From assembly GCA_025435555.1 (NCBI GenBank), contig JAIWWG010000022.1, positions 343,133 to 407,132 of the forward strand: a stretch of 64,000 bases of DNA. The letters are read 5' to 3'. The translations under genes were made by a program, and so were the position numbers. Below are positions 21,568 through 32,592 of the stretch, piece by piece. This DNA comes from Chytriomyces cf. hyalinus JEL632 (lineage: Eukaryota; Chytridiomycota; Chytridiomycetes; Chytridiales; Chytriomycetaceae). The notes beneath the pieces were generated by a model. That model did not search any database and had not been told where the DNA came from. It worked only from the letters and a program-made list of their open reading frames with translations. Position 1 is the first letter of the stretch. Every line of letters starts with the position of its first letter.

Positions 21568-24452
21568 ATGCATCAAAGTCAGCACAGATGTCCAAACTGC
21601 AACACGCCATTTGCTGGGAAACGCTGGGCAAGGAATCTGAACCATCATCTGCAGCGTTGCACAAATGAGTCGGAATCAGATGATGCTTGGAGTATGCATT
21701 CATGCAAGAGTACAAGCTCTGCTCAGCAAAGTTTTGACAGCCTTGCATTCAACCAAGAGTGCATCAATATGATTGCTGAGACTGAAGCAGGTAAAGGCTT
21801 TTTGACTGGGTTAGCAATTTACAAAATGGACTGACAGATCTGTTGCCAGCAGATTCCAATGATTGTCTCAGTGACAAAAGTGTCAGAGCAGAAGAACAAT
21901 GCGCAATTGTGGCTGGACCAGATGAACATCACAGCACAAGCGACAGCAACAGTATTGATCAGTCAGATAGAACTGACATGGAATTGTCAGACACTGATGA
22001 TGGTTCTGATATGGACTCTGATGATGGTTCTGATATGGACTCTGATGATGCAGCTTCTGACTTTGGATCCAGCCATTTCTACCCATTTCCATCAAGAACA
22101 CATGCTCTGCTATTCAGTCTGCTATTTGCTAAGCGTCGCCGCATCAGTATTACTCAAATGAAACTTCTCTGGGGAATATTTGAACTGCTGCAAGTCAAGT
22201 GCCCTTCTTTGAATGCAATTTTGAAGCTACGCAAGAAGCTTTGCAAAGTGCAGCCCATTGAAAGGAAATCTGCATCAGGCATTCAAATCTTTGTCAGGCC
22301 TATTCCTGAGCTCATTGAATCTGCGTTTGCAACACCATCTATTGCAAAGGAAATCCGATATGGTCCACAGTTATCAACACATCCACAAGAAATTTTTGAG
22401 TCATTAGCATTTTCTGTGAGAGCGCCTTGCCTTTGGATGGACAACAATTCAACTCGATTTTACGCTGGGTGAGATCTTCCTTAAATGTTTTTAGTGATTT
22501 AGCTGATATCACTTTTAGAGATACTGTTGTAATGCCCAATTTTGAAGAAGGCATTATTAAGTGTTTTCCAAAACCTGGTATTGTGGCATTTGGGCAAGTT
22601 GCTGAGCATTTCCATTCTGTGTTGTTGCAAAACTTCACAACTACAGTTGAACTGCATCCAGGGGATGCAATGACACTTGTTCAAAGGGGCAATCTCAGTA
22701 TTCGAGGTTTGTGTGCAAGCATTTATTTTGAAGATAGTAACTGAATTTGTTCAGCAAATGGCCGGAAAGTCATCAACTTTCCAGTCATCTGCAGCTCAGA
22801 TGAAACTTCAGGAAACACAACCAAGCGCTACAACCACTTTGAAAACTTTTTCGTTATATTTCCATTGCTTCCGCACAAGTTTTATGGTCCTCGATATATC
22901 AACTTTGCTGCCACTACAAACACTGGATCATGGTCAGATATTGCTGAGGTTGTCTTGCACGATTTGAGAGAAGGTAACATTAATCTGTATTTATTTTGAC
23001 ATTGCAGTACTGAATAAATCACCAGGCAGCCCTCTATCTCTTGGAATCAAAGTACTTGACTCAAGCACCGGAGAGGATGTGATTGTTGTTTCACAATTAC
23101 TTGCAATGCTTGTGGATAATCCACGTGCAGCCCAAATATGCCATCAAGCTGGAGCACGAAGTGACTTCAACTGTCGAGTTTGCACTGCACCTATTGGAAG
23201 TCCATCCACTTGCATGCAACTTCATCCTTATCGATGGTTATATGAAACCAAGCAAGTACTGTCTCGAATGGCACAGATGAACAAAACACAATCAGAGTCT
23301 CTGAGAAAAGCAACTGGGATAACTGTTCCATCTGAGCACGCCAACATCTATCTCTCCCTCCCTGGTTTTTCACCTCATGCGCAAACTCCAGTTGAAATTC
23401 TCCATACACTGTTACTTGGAGTCATGAAATACTTGGGGACAGAGTCCAAAGAAAAGCTGAAGTCAAGGTCTCTCAAACTCAGAGCTGCATCTCTATTTGC
23501 AATCATCTCAACCTATCAACACTGTCATTTGTCATCAAAACAAGTGACTCGCTACATTGGAAGCATGAATGGAAAAGACTTCAAGGGCCTTGCACAAATA
23601 GGGCCATTATTCTTCCCTTGGCTTCAGCCAAATCTAACTTGGCTTTGGCTTGCTGGTGCAATTCTTACGAAACTGGCATATGATTCCAAGTATCCACACT
23701 TTGAGTTAAGGTACCGCCATCTCCAAAAGGCTACCATTGCAGTTCAGCGTCTGTTCCATGTTTCACTGCCATCAGCAAAAGACAAGCTCAAAGTCCATCT
23801 ACTTTCTCATCTCCCTGATAATTTCCGGATCTGGGGACCACTGTCTCTGTATGCTGTTGAAGTTCCAGAACAAATGAATGGAGATGTGCGCAAAGACATA
23901 GCAAATTCAAATCGGCATTCACCATCAAGAGATGTGGCATGGGCATTTGCAATTCGGGAAGGGACAGTATCATATTTACGAGGGGCATCAGGAGGAGGGC
24001 CTGGATTACTTGAACTTGGAGCAAATTCCATTATAGTCAAGCATTTGTTCCCTCCCATCAGGCCAGTTCCATCAAGAGCTCGCATTCAGATTGGCAGATT
24101 CTTCTTTTTTGACAACTGGGGCCGTATTGGAAAAGTCATTCAACATAACGAGCACACCAAAACTTGTCTAATGCAAGAATTAGAGCTGAACGGCCAGTTA
24201 ACATCATGGAGATTACGTGCATGTAGTTTGCACAACAACTTCTATGTCCCTGTTGGCAATATCAATGACCAAGCAGATGTCAGTCACGACTGCTGGGAAG
24301 AGCAGTTTTTGTGCAGCTGGAGACAAGATGGATCTATTGCACATTCAACTTTGAACACGTATTTTCTAAATCCCTTTCGCATGGAATGTCATCACACACT
24401 TGGAAGTGCCCAAACAGATGTGTTCCTTGACTTTTTACTCTCAAAAGCTTGA
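21568..24452 (+). CDS. Plavaka/CACTA-type transposase
   Basis: Five exons, 21568-21790, 21850-22468, 22519-22706, 22755-22973 and 23026-24452, give 891 residues. All four introns (59, 50, 48, 52 nt) have GT..AG ends. A zinc-finger-like motif sits at the N-terminus (CPNCNTPF, then H and C ligands), followed by a Ser/Asp tandem repeat (DDGSDMDSDDGSDMD). The core shows CSSDETSGNTTKRYN, then DNPRAAQICHQAG with a CRVC pair, PVEILHTLLLGVMKY, and HSPSRDVAWAF. These blocks characterise fungal Plavaka-type (CACTA superfamily) transposases, which cut and paste DNA in the nucleus. No stop or frameshift is present. An in-frame ATG at 21526 is possible but would overlap the CCAATTTGT repeats. An AATAAA lies at about 24476. 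Confidence 0.8.
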
Positions 24453-25059
24453 GATGTTTGTTGCTTCTTTGATTCAATAAAGAATTGAGAGCCTGTCTGA
24501 GCACTTGAGGTCCAAGGCCCATGTAGTGTTGCAAAACAAAGGTGAAAGGAGATGATTTGGTGGAGCAATTGATTGGCAAATAGTGGTTGGTCATGAAATC
24601 CTCTCACAAAATAAGAGCGCAGCCTTTTAAGTGTTTTATGTTCAGTCTTGTCAAAGCCCTCTGTTACGTAATCAGCCTGATCACGTAACTACCGCTCTCG
24701 CCTTTCAGCTATATTTGGAACCGTTCTTCACAACATTTTTGGAACCGGATTTCGACATGTCGAAATCTCTCTCGCCACTTCCCACGACATTTTTGGAAAA
24801 CTCTTTATTTAGAAAACTGGAATTCAATATTTAAAGCGCTCCTCGTTCACTTGAATAAAGCAGCTTCTCTTACAACTCTTAATTCTCTTAAAGACAATCC
24901 TCAGAAAAACTCCTCGTACTCAGAGCCATTCCACACTATTAGCTATTCCGTCCCATCGTCACTGGGCATGCAGGATAGTCGTGGGAACCCTCGCATCCAC
25001 TGCGTGGTATGCTGGTTCAAGTCCCCTTTTTGTCACTTTTATCTCTAGCACCGCTTTTC
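24453..25059. other. Transposon 3' flank, no gene seen
   Basis: AATAAA near 24476 ends the transposase transcript. The rest is AT-rich, with short direct repeats around ACATTTTTGGAA, and has no coding signal. Confidence 0.5.
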
Positions 25060-25345
25060 TGCCGATGAAACGGCCGTTTTTCTCCAGCTCATCCGCCGAT
25101 GATCTGTGGCTAAAAATCGGGCGACAATCTTCAGTGTCATGCGACCGAATAACGGCCGATTTCAAAAGCGGCCGTTTATTCTCCGCCAATCGGCCCGTTT
25201 TTTAGCAGTTTATTCAACAGTTTACTGACAGGCAAATCAACCGGTCATCGTTGCCGAATCGGTGACGATCCCGGCCGACGCCGATTTCGGCCGAAAGCTT
25301 TGCCGATTCCGCTCCGATTTCTTTCGCGGCCGTTATCGGTCGGTT
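25060..25345. repeat. Right subterminal CGGCCG array
   Basis: CGGCCG recurs five or six times with TCGGCC and CCGAT variants, matching the array at 20029-20195 in composition and orientation pattern. Confidence 0.6.
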
Positions 25346-25613
25346 TTTTCGTTGGCGGTGAAACAGGCAATGGGAAGTTTCGATTTCCATAAAAAGAAAA
25401 CCAAAAGCAATACCCGCCTGATCGCTCCCAGCTCAACAACCATCCAACTCAGCCAATCCATGCTCGAATGGCCACCCTCAAATTCATCCGCGACTGCATC
25501 TACAGCCCAAACTACGTCTCTTTTCCCGCAACGCCCGCCGAAAACAAGAACGGCGTCCCATTTAACGCATTGACAGACTCGGTCGCCATTCCGAAGCACC
25601 TCGCGAAACTGCA

Positions 25614-26371
25614 ATGTCGCGTTTGAAGTGGAAGGCATATAAGGCAGTCACTGGTGTTGGAAAGGAGAGCATAACAAACATGTCAGGAATCCAAGATGAT
25701 CACAGAATGCGCACTCGAAATGCAGCAGAGTTGGATACAGAACACCCAAATGCGAAAGCAACTCTCAAGTCAATTCAGCAAGCCAGAGAGAGAACTCAGA
25801 AAGCGAGAGGGGCTCAGCAAGATGACGAAAAGCTCCCGGTGTTCAGACTTCTGAACAACAATCAGTATGAAAGTTTGCTCTCTGACAGCAGCTTGATCTT
25901 GAGTCCACCCAATCCGGATGCCACTATAAGCCCCATCCAACACATTCGTGGAGGCTTCAGCAATGCAGACACTCAGTTCATGTCGTTCTCATTGGACCTT
26001 GAATGGATGTTGTACTACGCTTACAAGCAGCGTTGGTATCAGGGTGAGCGAGACCTTGGCAAGATACTGATTTGTTACTTGCCCATATCAACCTTCGAAA
26101 ACCCTGAGTTCCCCGAAACATGTGAAGGCGATCAAGCATGGGGATTCTACAATATTGCGAAAGAGAGACTTGTGTCAGGCCCCTTGCGGTTACCACAGTG
26201 TTACCCCTTCGAGAAGAAGAATTGGAAGATGGCTGGGGCAGGTGGATCAACAACTCATCCGAAAGACAGCAATCGTTAAAGGACTTCAAACAACTCGTGC
26301 GGGATGTCTTTGTTGCAAACATGAGGAAGTTGGAAATGCAGCAAGAAACTGAAGGGTTTCTGTTTTTTTGA
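25614..26371 (+). pseudogene. Hypothetical protein with a probable frameshift
   Basis: The first frame (25614-26279) encodes a charged N-terminus and then a globular stretch (VFRLLNNNQYESLL, HIRGGFSNADTQFMSFSLDL, GKILICYLP). After about 26210 the protein-like signal moves to the next frame, which continues REEELEDGWGRW..DFKQLVRDVF and stops at 26371. This suggests a one-base lesion or an unrecognised intron. The R..., S-S/T and Y-A spacing loosely recalls ADP-ribosyltransferase-like folds, but key residues cannot be confirmed. An open frame from an ATG at 25468 to 25626 may be an earlier exon. Function unknown. Confidence 0.35.
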
Positions 26372-27099
26372 TGAATGGAAGATTTTGAATTTTGATATGT
26401 CACCCCAGGCAAGCCTGAGACTGGTGTTTTAATAAGAAGGAGTGGGTGATTCTTGACTCCTTTTCCACCTTTTCTTCCCACGAGAGTTTTCTTGTGAATA
26501 TTCGACGTTTGCTCTTTCCCGGATTTGCTGCAGCATTCGTAAAGTCATGAAAGCTCTTCCGAATAGGGCATCTCCACACATGGAAAAAAGTATCTGTCGA
26601 CTGTTTCGAGAATTTCACATGGTTGCGCAGCTTTATTTTTGTGTTTTGTGTCATTCTCACAAGTCTCAGAATTCAAAGCTGAAGATGAAAACAAGAAATA
26701 CAGGCAGAAGAGGACATAATGACCCACAAAGTGAACTCCAAGTTCATCCCAGCAGTCAATGTGGCAAACGTTCAAAGCACAACATGGCATGGATGAAAAC
26801 AATCCTCCAATACCCTCGTGAGCTGGGAAGAGATGAGTCCTGCTCATTATCAGATGGCATTTGAGCAGGTGAATATGAGTGAGAGATGGTTTTATTTTGT
26901 TGCGGACAGGAACTTCCTCGCCATTGGACCAACAAGTGCCACCGTTCAAGTTTTCAAACTAACTCAGAGGCAACGCTGGAGTAGCCTGGAGGTGTGGCCG
27001 ATGAACTCGAGGAGGCCACCTGCGACGGCTGCGTTTGAGGGGGTTGCTGTCTAATCGATCCTGGAAGGCCCAGTGAAGTTTTATCAGACAAGCACTGAA
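26372..27099. other. Intergenic, no supported gene
   Basis: About 730 bp with overlapping frames on both strands. None shows a recognisable domain or splice-supported structure. Confidence 0.5.
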
Positions 27100-27501
27100 T
27101 TAAAACATGCACCTCTTACTTTGAACTTTGTCATACGAACTTGATGACATGTTCTGCAAAACAGCGTGCATTCGCCCCTCGTATAAGCGGCAGTCGTTTT
27201 TCAACTCGACAAGTTGAGCATATATGGCATATATGTCACCGAGAAGTGCACGCAGTTCCCCGGGAGGTTTGCTGCCTGAACTCGCAACGAAAAGGGCGTC
27301 TTTCAGTCGCTCGCTTTTTTCTTCCAGCCCATTCATCTTGGTCGTGAGGCTGTCAAGCTTCCCGTGGAACGCAAGATACTTCCGCTGGGAAAGGCGCTGG
27401 TCCTCCAGTTCCATCCGTATCTTCGCCAGTACGAGAATGAACAGGGGTCCCAGAATGAGGCCAAGAGCGATGTAACCCCCTGTATTGTCTGAGTCAGTCA
27501 T
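27100..27501 (-). CDS. Small single-pass membrane, coiled-coil protein
   Basis: The ATG at 27501 opens 133 residues. One strong membrane segment lies near the N-terminus (GGYIALGLILGPLFILVLAKI). A long charged helix with heptad-like spacing follows (HGKLDSLTTKMNGLEEKSERLKD), then a Cys-poor tail. The protein is probably anchored with its coiled coil on one side of the membrane. The frame continues upstream through a 13-bp minisatellite into the Copia reverse transcriptase without a stop. I read that as chance fusion and place the start at the ATG. Family unknown. Confidence 0.55.
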   Translation of the reverse strand: MTDSDNTGGYIALGLILGPLFILVLAKIRMELEDQRLSQRKYLAFHGKLDSLTTKMNGLEEKSERLKDALFVASSGSKPPGELRALLGDIYAIYAQLVELKNDCRLYEGRMHAVLQNMSSSSYDKVQSKRCMF

Positions 27502-27568
27502 GGTTCTTGTTTCTGGTTCTTGTTTCTGGTTCTTGTTTCTGGTTCTTGTTTCTGGTTCTCGTTTCTGG
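27501..27568 (+). repeat. 13-bp minisatellite, five units
   Basis: GGTTCTTGTTTCT is repeated about five times; the last unit has one change. It overlaps the start codon of the membrane-protein gene and forms the junction with the truncated Copia element. Confidence 0.85.
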
Positions 27569-27659
27569 CTGTTGGTGATTTTGGCCTTTATATGGCCATC
27601 AGCGTCGAACATTCCACTCAATTTGAACCGCCAATGCGTGTTCTTGTGGTGCGACATAC

Positions 27660-29316
27660 AATCGTGTCCACCCATGGGTGTAAGTTTGGAGTCACAGTCA
27701 GACATGTTCATGCTACTCAGAATCTCTTCTGCGTAGTTATACTGCCCGAGGTAGATCCCACCAGGGACTCTCTCAATTGTCATACCAAGTTTGTGTTTGG
27801 CTTCGCCAAGTTCTTTGATTGAGAAATTCTTCCGTAAGTTGGATTTTATGGTTTCTACCTCCCCTTGAGTTAGAGCCATAATAATCAGGTCATCAGCATA
27901 GAGTAGAATGAAACCTTTTTGACCTCTCTTGTAAAAGAGGCATGGATCTGTTTTAGCCCTGCTGAATCCTTGTTCTATCAGGGATGCGGTAATGTGTTTG
28001 TTCCATTGTCTACCTGATTGGTGAAGGCCATAGAGGCTCTTCATTAGGTGTAGTATATATGGATTACCATCTTGATCATTCATGGAATATCCTTCTGATA
28101 TGGACATGTAATTGACTGTGTCCAGATCTGAGTTTAGGTATGCAGTATCTATGTCAGTCTGTTCTATGAGGTAGTTCATGAATATGGCTACCACAATCAT
28201 TATTCGGAGACACTGAGTTTTAATGACTGGAGAATGTGTATCTGTGTAGTCAACTCCTTCTTGTTGTAGATGACCCATTACCACTAGTCTGGCTTTGAAC
28301 CGTGACACTGTTTTTGTGTCCAGGTCAACCTTGTAGGAGTAGATCCACTTAGGTCTCAGGAGCTTCCTTCCTTTGACATATTTACCTCCCTTCCATACAC
28401 GCTTGCGATTCATGGCATTGAGCTCAACTTTCTCAGCAGCAAGGAAGTAGTCACAGTATGGGTGGAGTAACATGGCCTTCCTTGACTTTGGTGCATCAGG
28501 TAGGCTCACAGTGGGTATAGATCCTTTTGGTGGGGTATCTATTGGGTTTGGGTACTCATCAAGAAGTTCTTCAATGGGTCCCATAATTTGAGTCTGGACT
28601 CTTTTCTTTGTGGGTTTATGCTTGGCTACCACTTTGGAAATGATGATGTTCTTTATTTCCCATTGCTCCAACTCCTTCCTTGTCTCCACTGATAAATAGA
28701 CTGGAGTTTGTGTTTCTTCATCTGATAGATACTCAGAGAACTCCGACTCCACATTGTCGGGTATTAGATAGTCTTCAGGATGAACTTCAGAGAAGTCTGA
28801 TTCATCGTCAGATAGGAGTTTGGATGGCTCTTCTGTGATACCCTTAGAAGGTGTATTGACTAGCATGTCCTCATCAGGGATATCCAGGTAATCTTCTGCT
28901 GGGCTGACCTCAGGTATATCGAGTGTGACTGGGGCTGGGGCTGTAGTAGGTACCCTTGGCCTTAGCTCATATCTCGGAGCATGCTCGATGTCTGGTTCAG
29001 ACTCAGATAACATGTCTGAGTTTCCTCTTGTGATGGTCATACCAGGGAATGAGGTAGAGTGGAATGCCAAATTGGTGCATGACTTCATGCGGTTGTCTTG
29101 ATACACCCAGTAGAGGGAATTACCGTTGTAACCGAGAAAGATCCCTGTGGAGCCTCTATCTGAGTAGAAAGATTTTCTTTGGTCAGGGTGAGTCCAGACT
29201 GTGACTTTGCAGCCAAAGGGTTGAATCCTTGTCAGATCAGGTTCTCTTCCATACCAAAGCTTGTAAGGGGATGTGTGTATTTCTTCTGGGTGATTCATGC
29301 AGTTTTTGACATGCAT
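27660..29316 (-). pseudogene. Copia reverse transcriptase (continues from integrase after a frameshift)
   Basis: The frame begins in the integrase C-terminal part (NHPEEIHTSPYKLWYGREPD, FGCKVTVW) and runs into the RT. RT landmarks are WIYSYKVDLD, FKARLVV, TDIDTAYLNSDLD, LYGLHQSGRQWN and the catalytic YADDLI. Sequence expected downstream (template switch to RNase H, DADWAG-type motif) is missing. The frame instead passes through unrelated sequence and a minisatellite into a membrane-protein gene. The upstream frame ends at 29295 in a different register. The change of register lies near 29355-29380, so this copy could not make a normal Pol. Confidence 0.8.
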
Positions 29317-31139
29317 TGAGTACTGGAGGGCGTAGCTTGTGAAACGTAGTGGTAGATTGACTGGGCCAGCAGCGTGATAGCATTGCCTTTGTGTATACCG
29401 TAATGTCTCTCTACCATCCCGTTGTACTCCTTGTTGTACGGTGGTGATGTTTCATCGGCTATTTGAGGTGTGCGTGTGTTGCAGAACTGTTTGAACAAGT
29501 CTCTCAGTTCTCCACCATCATGCCTCACTGCACCGACTTTCAGTGGTGCATGTGCTTGCTCCCAATTGTCGATGGTAGACTTGAGGATGTTCTCAGATTC
29601 ATTTTTGAGTCTGTGTGTGACCATGATTGTGAATCTGGACCAGCCATCAACTATGACTGTGCCATGTAAGTGTCGATGGGGTATTGTTTCCTTAGGCAGA
29701 GGCACACAGTCAGTATGTATCCTTCCAAGATTTCGCGTAGCGGGGGATGAAGTTGCATAGACTGGGCTTTGAGAGATTTTCCTGCGTGCGCAATCTTCAC
29801 AAATCTCCATGATCTTAGGAAAGACTTTGATAGATGATAAGAGTTTTAAGGCATCAAACATCAGTTTATTCTTTTTCCCACCAATACTCATTAAGGTTTG
29901 GAAAATCATTTTGAAATGAAAATGTCCAAAAACCCTGTGTATCTCCAAAAGAACCCCTGAATCCACATTAGATGTCGTCCTGAGAGTGTAATTGGGTTGA
30001 GTTGGTGGCAGATCTGGTGTTATGATGGAGAATATGTGGATTACCTCTACTTCCATGCTGGATTCAGCATCAGCATCTTCACCAACAGAGATGTTGGCTG
30101 ACGAGACATCGAGAGCATCTGCTTCCATCGACATGGCTTGCGCCAAGTCATCAGGGTGCATGATCATCTTGAATTTGCTGTAGCGTCTGGTAGCCGACAG
30201 GATGGGGCAGTCTGGTGTGGCCTTGTTACTGCAGGCAGCAATCCAGTTGGCTGAAGCTGCCTTTTGGACTGAGAGCTGGACCAGAGGTGTCATGTGGTAC
30301 ATGCCATTGACAACCCTGGCCACTTCATGAAGCGCATCACATCCATCTTCCTGGTAGTAGGCACCTTCAGCAGTCATGATGATCCAGTCAGATGTACCTT
30401 TGAGCCATTCAGAAGTAGAGATTAGAGTGTCAGTTACTTTGTCGGACTGTAAGACTTTCCGAAACTTGACATTCTTACCGCCCACACGGTGGTTGAAGTC
30501 GCCTTCCACCTGTATGTGTGTTTGGTTGTTAGTAGCGTCAGTGACGATGGTTGTGGAACCTACGTGTTGAACGTTACTGATGTCCAGCTCGACAGGTGCA
30601 ATGTGACGATTGGCACCAGAGTCTAGATAGATTTTGTGTGGATTGGAATAAGCACTTGTGGGTACAATATCCATGTGGTAGAAGATCTTCTCACCATTGG
30701 TCTTGGAAGACAGGATCCGTATGGGTGTAGAGGATTCAGACTTGGCTAAACGAGTGGTCAGCTCTTCCACTTTAGCTTCCAAAGACTGGTAAGCCTTTCT
30801 ACTAGATGAAATTGGTGTCTTGGCCTTCTCAAGGATGGTTGATGGCTTTGTACCAGGGGTACTAGTCTTCTTCCTGAGACTGGCTTTGGGTGCCTGAGCC
30901 TTTCCCCAATTTTGTTGTGATACCAAGAACCGAAAATCCTCTGTAGAATGAAAGCTGTTCTCCTTGTGGTGAGAGCAATAGAACTCCATCTTTGGTTGCT
31001 TCTTCTCTCTCTGATCCAAGTCATCGGCAGCTCGTTTGCCACTCTTTTGACCCATGATCTTGGCTTTCACTGGCTTAACGTCGTAAGACTGCAGTTGGGC
31101 CAATTCTGTCAGCTGCTTCAGTATCTCAGCCGACCCCAT
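29295..31139 (-). pseudogene. Copia protease-integrase part of Pol
   Basis: A gag-type zinc-finger remnant (FYCSHHKENSFHSTED) lies near the start. The aspartic protease motif is KIYLDSGANRH. The integrase has a GAG-pre-integrase-like region, first Asp in HTDCV/VDGWSRF, second Asp in RHDGGELRD and a Glu in YNGMVERH. The frame ends at 29295, where the RT frame takes over in another register, so this copy is broken here. Confidence 0.8.
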
Positions 31140-31174
31140 GGTGCACTTTAGCTTGTCATTCTGGATGGCAAGCG

Positions 31175-32083
31175 TCAGTGGGCATAGTCCCTGTCACTCA
31201 CGGGTACCACCTCCAGGATTCGGCGTTTGAACTTCACAGCCAGCGCAGTGTCCACCTCTGGTGTGCAGCTTTTATTGATGGTGAAGTGCCGGCTGCGGAG
31301 CTCATACCACAGCTTCCTGTTGATGGGAAATTCTCCCACTGTAGTTTCCCAGGATCGATCCCACTCCGCAAGCATGTCAATGCTGTTGCGAGAGTTGCAC
31401 TGGAGATACAGTTCATCTAGCATTGCGCCAAAGTGATCACACTGGGCAATGGTCACTGATGAGTCAACCGGATCGATGGAGGTCCTGAGTAGGGCCACCC
31501 AACAATCATGAGCCTTCTCCTTTGCTTCGAAACGTTTGATCAGAGGGTCTAGGGCCTGTCGGTGAAGGGAGTAAAGTCTGATTTCAGTATCAAACTTGCG
31601 TCGTTGAGCATCCAAGGTGTACTTAGCTAACTCATACGCGTTGGCAGCTGCCTGTGAGGCTCCACGAATGGCCTGGAGCGCGCCTGCATCGGTTGGAGCG
31701 TCTGGCCCATCGTCGTTTGTCAATGCATTCTCCAGGGCAGTGGCAGCTTCCAGTTTGGCTATCCAGCGTTCTCTTGCAGCTTCCTCAGCAGCCTCGACTT
31801 GTCCCAGTTGCTCCGCCTCGAAGTCGGTCAGTGATTGTCCGTCAGTAGGTCGGTCAGTGAGTGGGTTGAAACTGCGTTTGGTGGCTGTTCTTTCAGATTC
31901 CTCGACGTAGATCTCCTTGTAGAAACCGTAAGTGCTTCCACACTTGTTGAGGAGGTTCCTCTTGAACTCAGCAAACGTAGCAGCGCTTGCCAACGCTGGG
32001 AGGGGCTTGAGAGACGACGTGGTGGCTTCTTTGGGGTACATTTGTAGTTGTGTTGGTGTAGGAGGGTCTAGCACGCGGTACAA
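31175..32083 (-). CDS. Copia Gag-like protein
   Basis: An intact 302-residue frame directly follows the LTR. It is Ala/Glu-rich and helical (for example EQLGQVEAAEEAARERW) and has a UBN2-like gag segment (RFEAKEKAHDCWVALL, LDELYLQC). It ends just before the Pol frame, which starts in another register 36 nt downstream, as in elements that use frameshifting or reinitiation. Confidence 0.65.
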   Translation of the reverse strand: MYRVLDPPTPTQLQMYPKEATTSSLKPLPALASAATFAEFKRNLLNKCGSTYGFYKEIYVEESERTATKRSFNPLTDRPTDGQSLTDFEAEQLGQVEAAEEAARERWIAKLEAATALENALTNDDGPDAPTDAGALQAIRGASQAAANAYELAKYTLDAQRRKFDTEIRLYSLHRQALDPLIKRFEAKEKAHDCWVALLRTSIDPVDSSVTIAQCDHFGAMLDELYLQCNSRNSIDMLAEWDRSWETTVGEFPINRKLWYELRSRHFTINKSCTPEVDTALAVKFKRRILEVVPVSDRDYAH

Positions 32084-32592
32084 TGGTTATAAATTCGAGT
32101 AGTAGTTCAAGTTGATGTTTATTGCCTATTCTGAGGTGCTACCTTTATACCCTTTTCACATAAAACAGTTTGTCACGACTTTAAGGGACATATCTCCACT
32201 TTTGGGCACAGCCAGCCTTCACATGGGGGTGAAATCACCTCAAATTGGGTGGCAGGGCCCATGAGTCGTGGAGATTGTTCCCTAGAGTGCCTTTTTGCCT
32301 TGGCGCTGCTCTGTTGGTGATTAAATCGAAAACTATCCAACCAATGTACAAAGTGACTCTGAGTGATGCCCAACACCTGCTAGCGTAACCGCTGCACCTG
32401 CCAGCGGTAGCCCTGATGTCTGGCTATCGAATGCTGACTGGTAGTGCTGCCTACCATGTCTGCACGTTGCAGCGTTCTCGTTTTACTTTGTGTACTGTAT
32501 TTAGATCCCTGATCCCCTCTGTTCCAGAGGGTCTGGTGATCCCTACTTCTCAAATAGCGCCCATCCGGGCTCAAACCTTTGTTTCAACTACA
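32080..32592 (-). repeat. Copia 5' long terminal repeat
   Basis: On the minus strand the repeat begins TGTTGAAAC. A TATA-like GGGTATAAAGG lies near 32145 and AATAAA near 32118, and it ends at about ATAACCA before gag. With no second copy in the window the borders rest on these signals only. Confidence 0.5.

Larger units (their letters stand above)
20013..25363. mobile_element. Two-gene Plavaka/CACTA-type DNA transposon (ends tentative)
   Basis: A divergent gene pair (transposase at 21568-24452, unknown partner at 20370-21499) lies between two arrays of CGGCCG-containing short repeats. The outer edges of these arrays form an imperfect inverted pair beginning TTTCAC, then G/C-rich bases, GAAA and CCGA/CGGCCGAT. 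CACTA elements typically begin with CAC and carry subterminal repeats. No target duplication is visible, so the exact ends are inference. Both genes splice to full-length open frames, so the copy may be recent. Confidence 0.55.
27660..32592 (-). mobile_element. Ty1/Copia retrotransposon, 3'-truncated
   Basis: Reading on the minus strand, a 5' LTR (about 32592-32080) is followed by gag (32083-31175), then protease and integrase (31139-29295), and reverse transcriptase (29316 to about 27660). RNase H and the second LTR are absent. The coding order (protease, integrase, RT) defines Copia. A frameshift separates integrase from RT. Confidence 0.85.

Noticed and set aside
25014-25024. A B-box-like GGTTCAAGTCC followed by TTTTT, suggesting a tRNA
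   Set aside because: The T-stem does not pair and no A box or acceptor stem is found upstream.
26545-26949. A 134-codon minus-strand frame with Cys and hydrophobic runs
   Set aside because: No homology feature, no splice-supported extension and an equally open frame on the other strand.
27590-27660. An FDADGH motif reminiscent of LAGLIDADG homing endonucleases
   Set aside because: It lies in the junction sequence between truncated Copia and a minisatellite, with no second motif or domain length.
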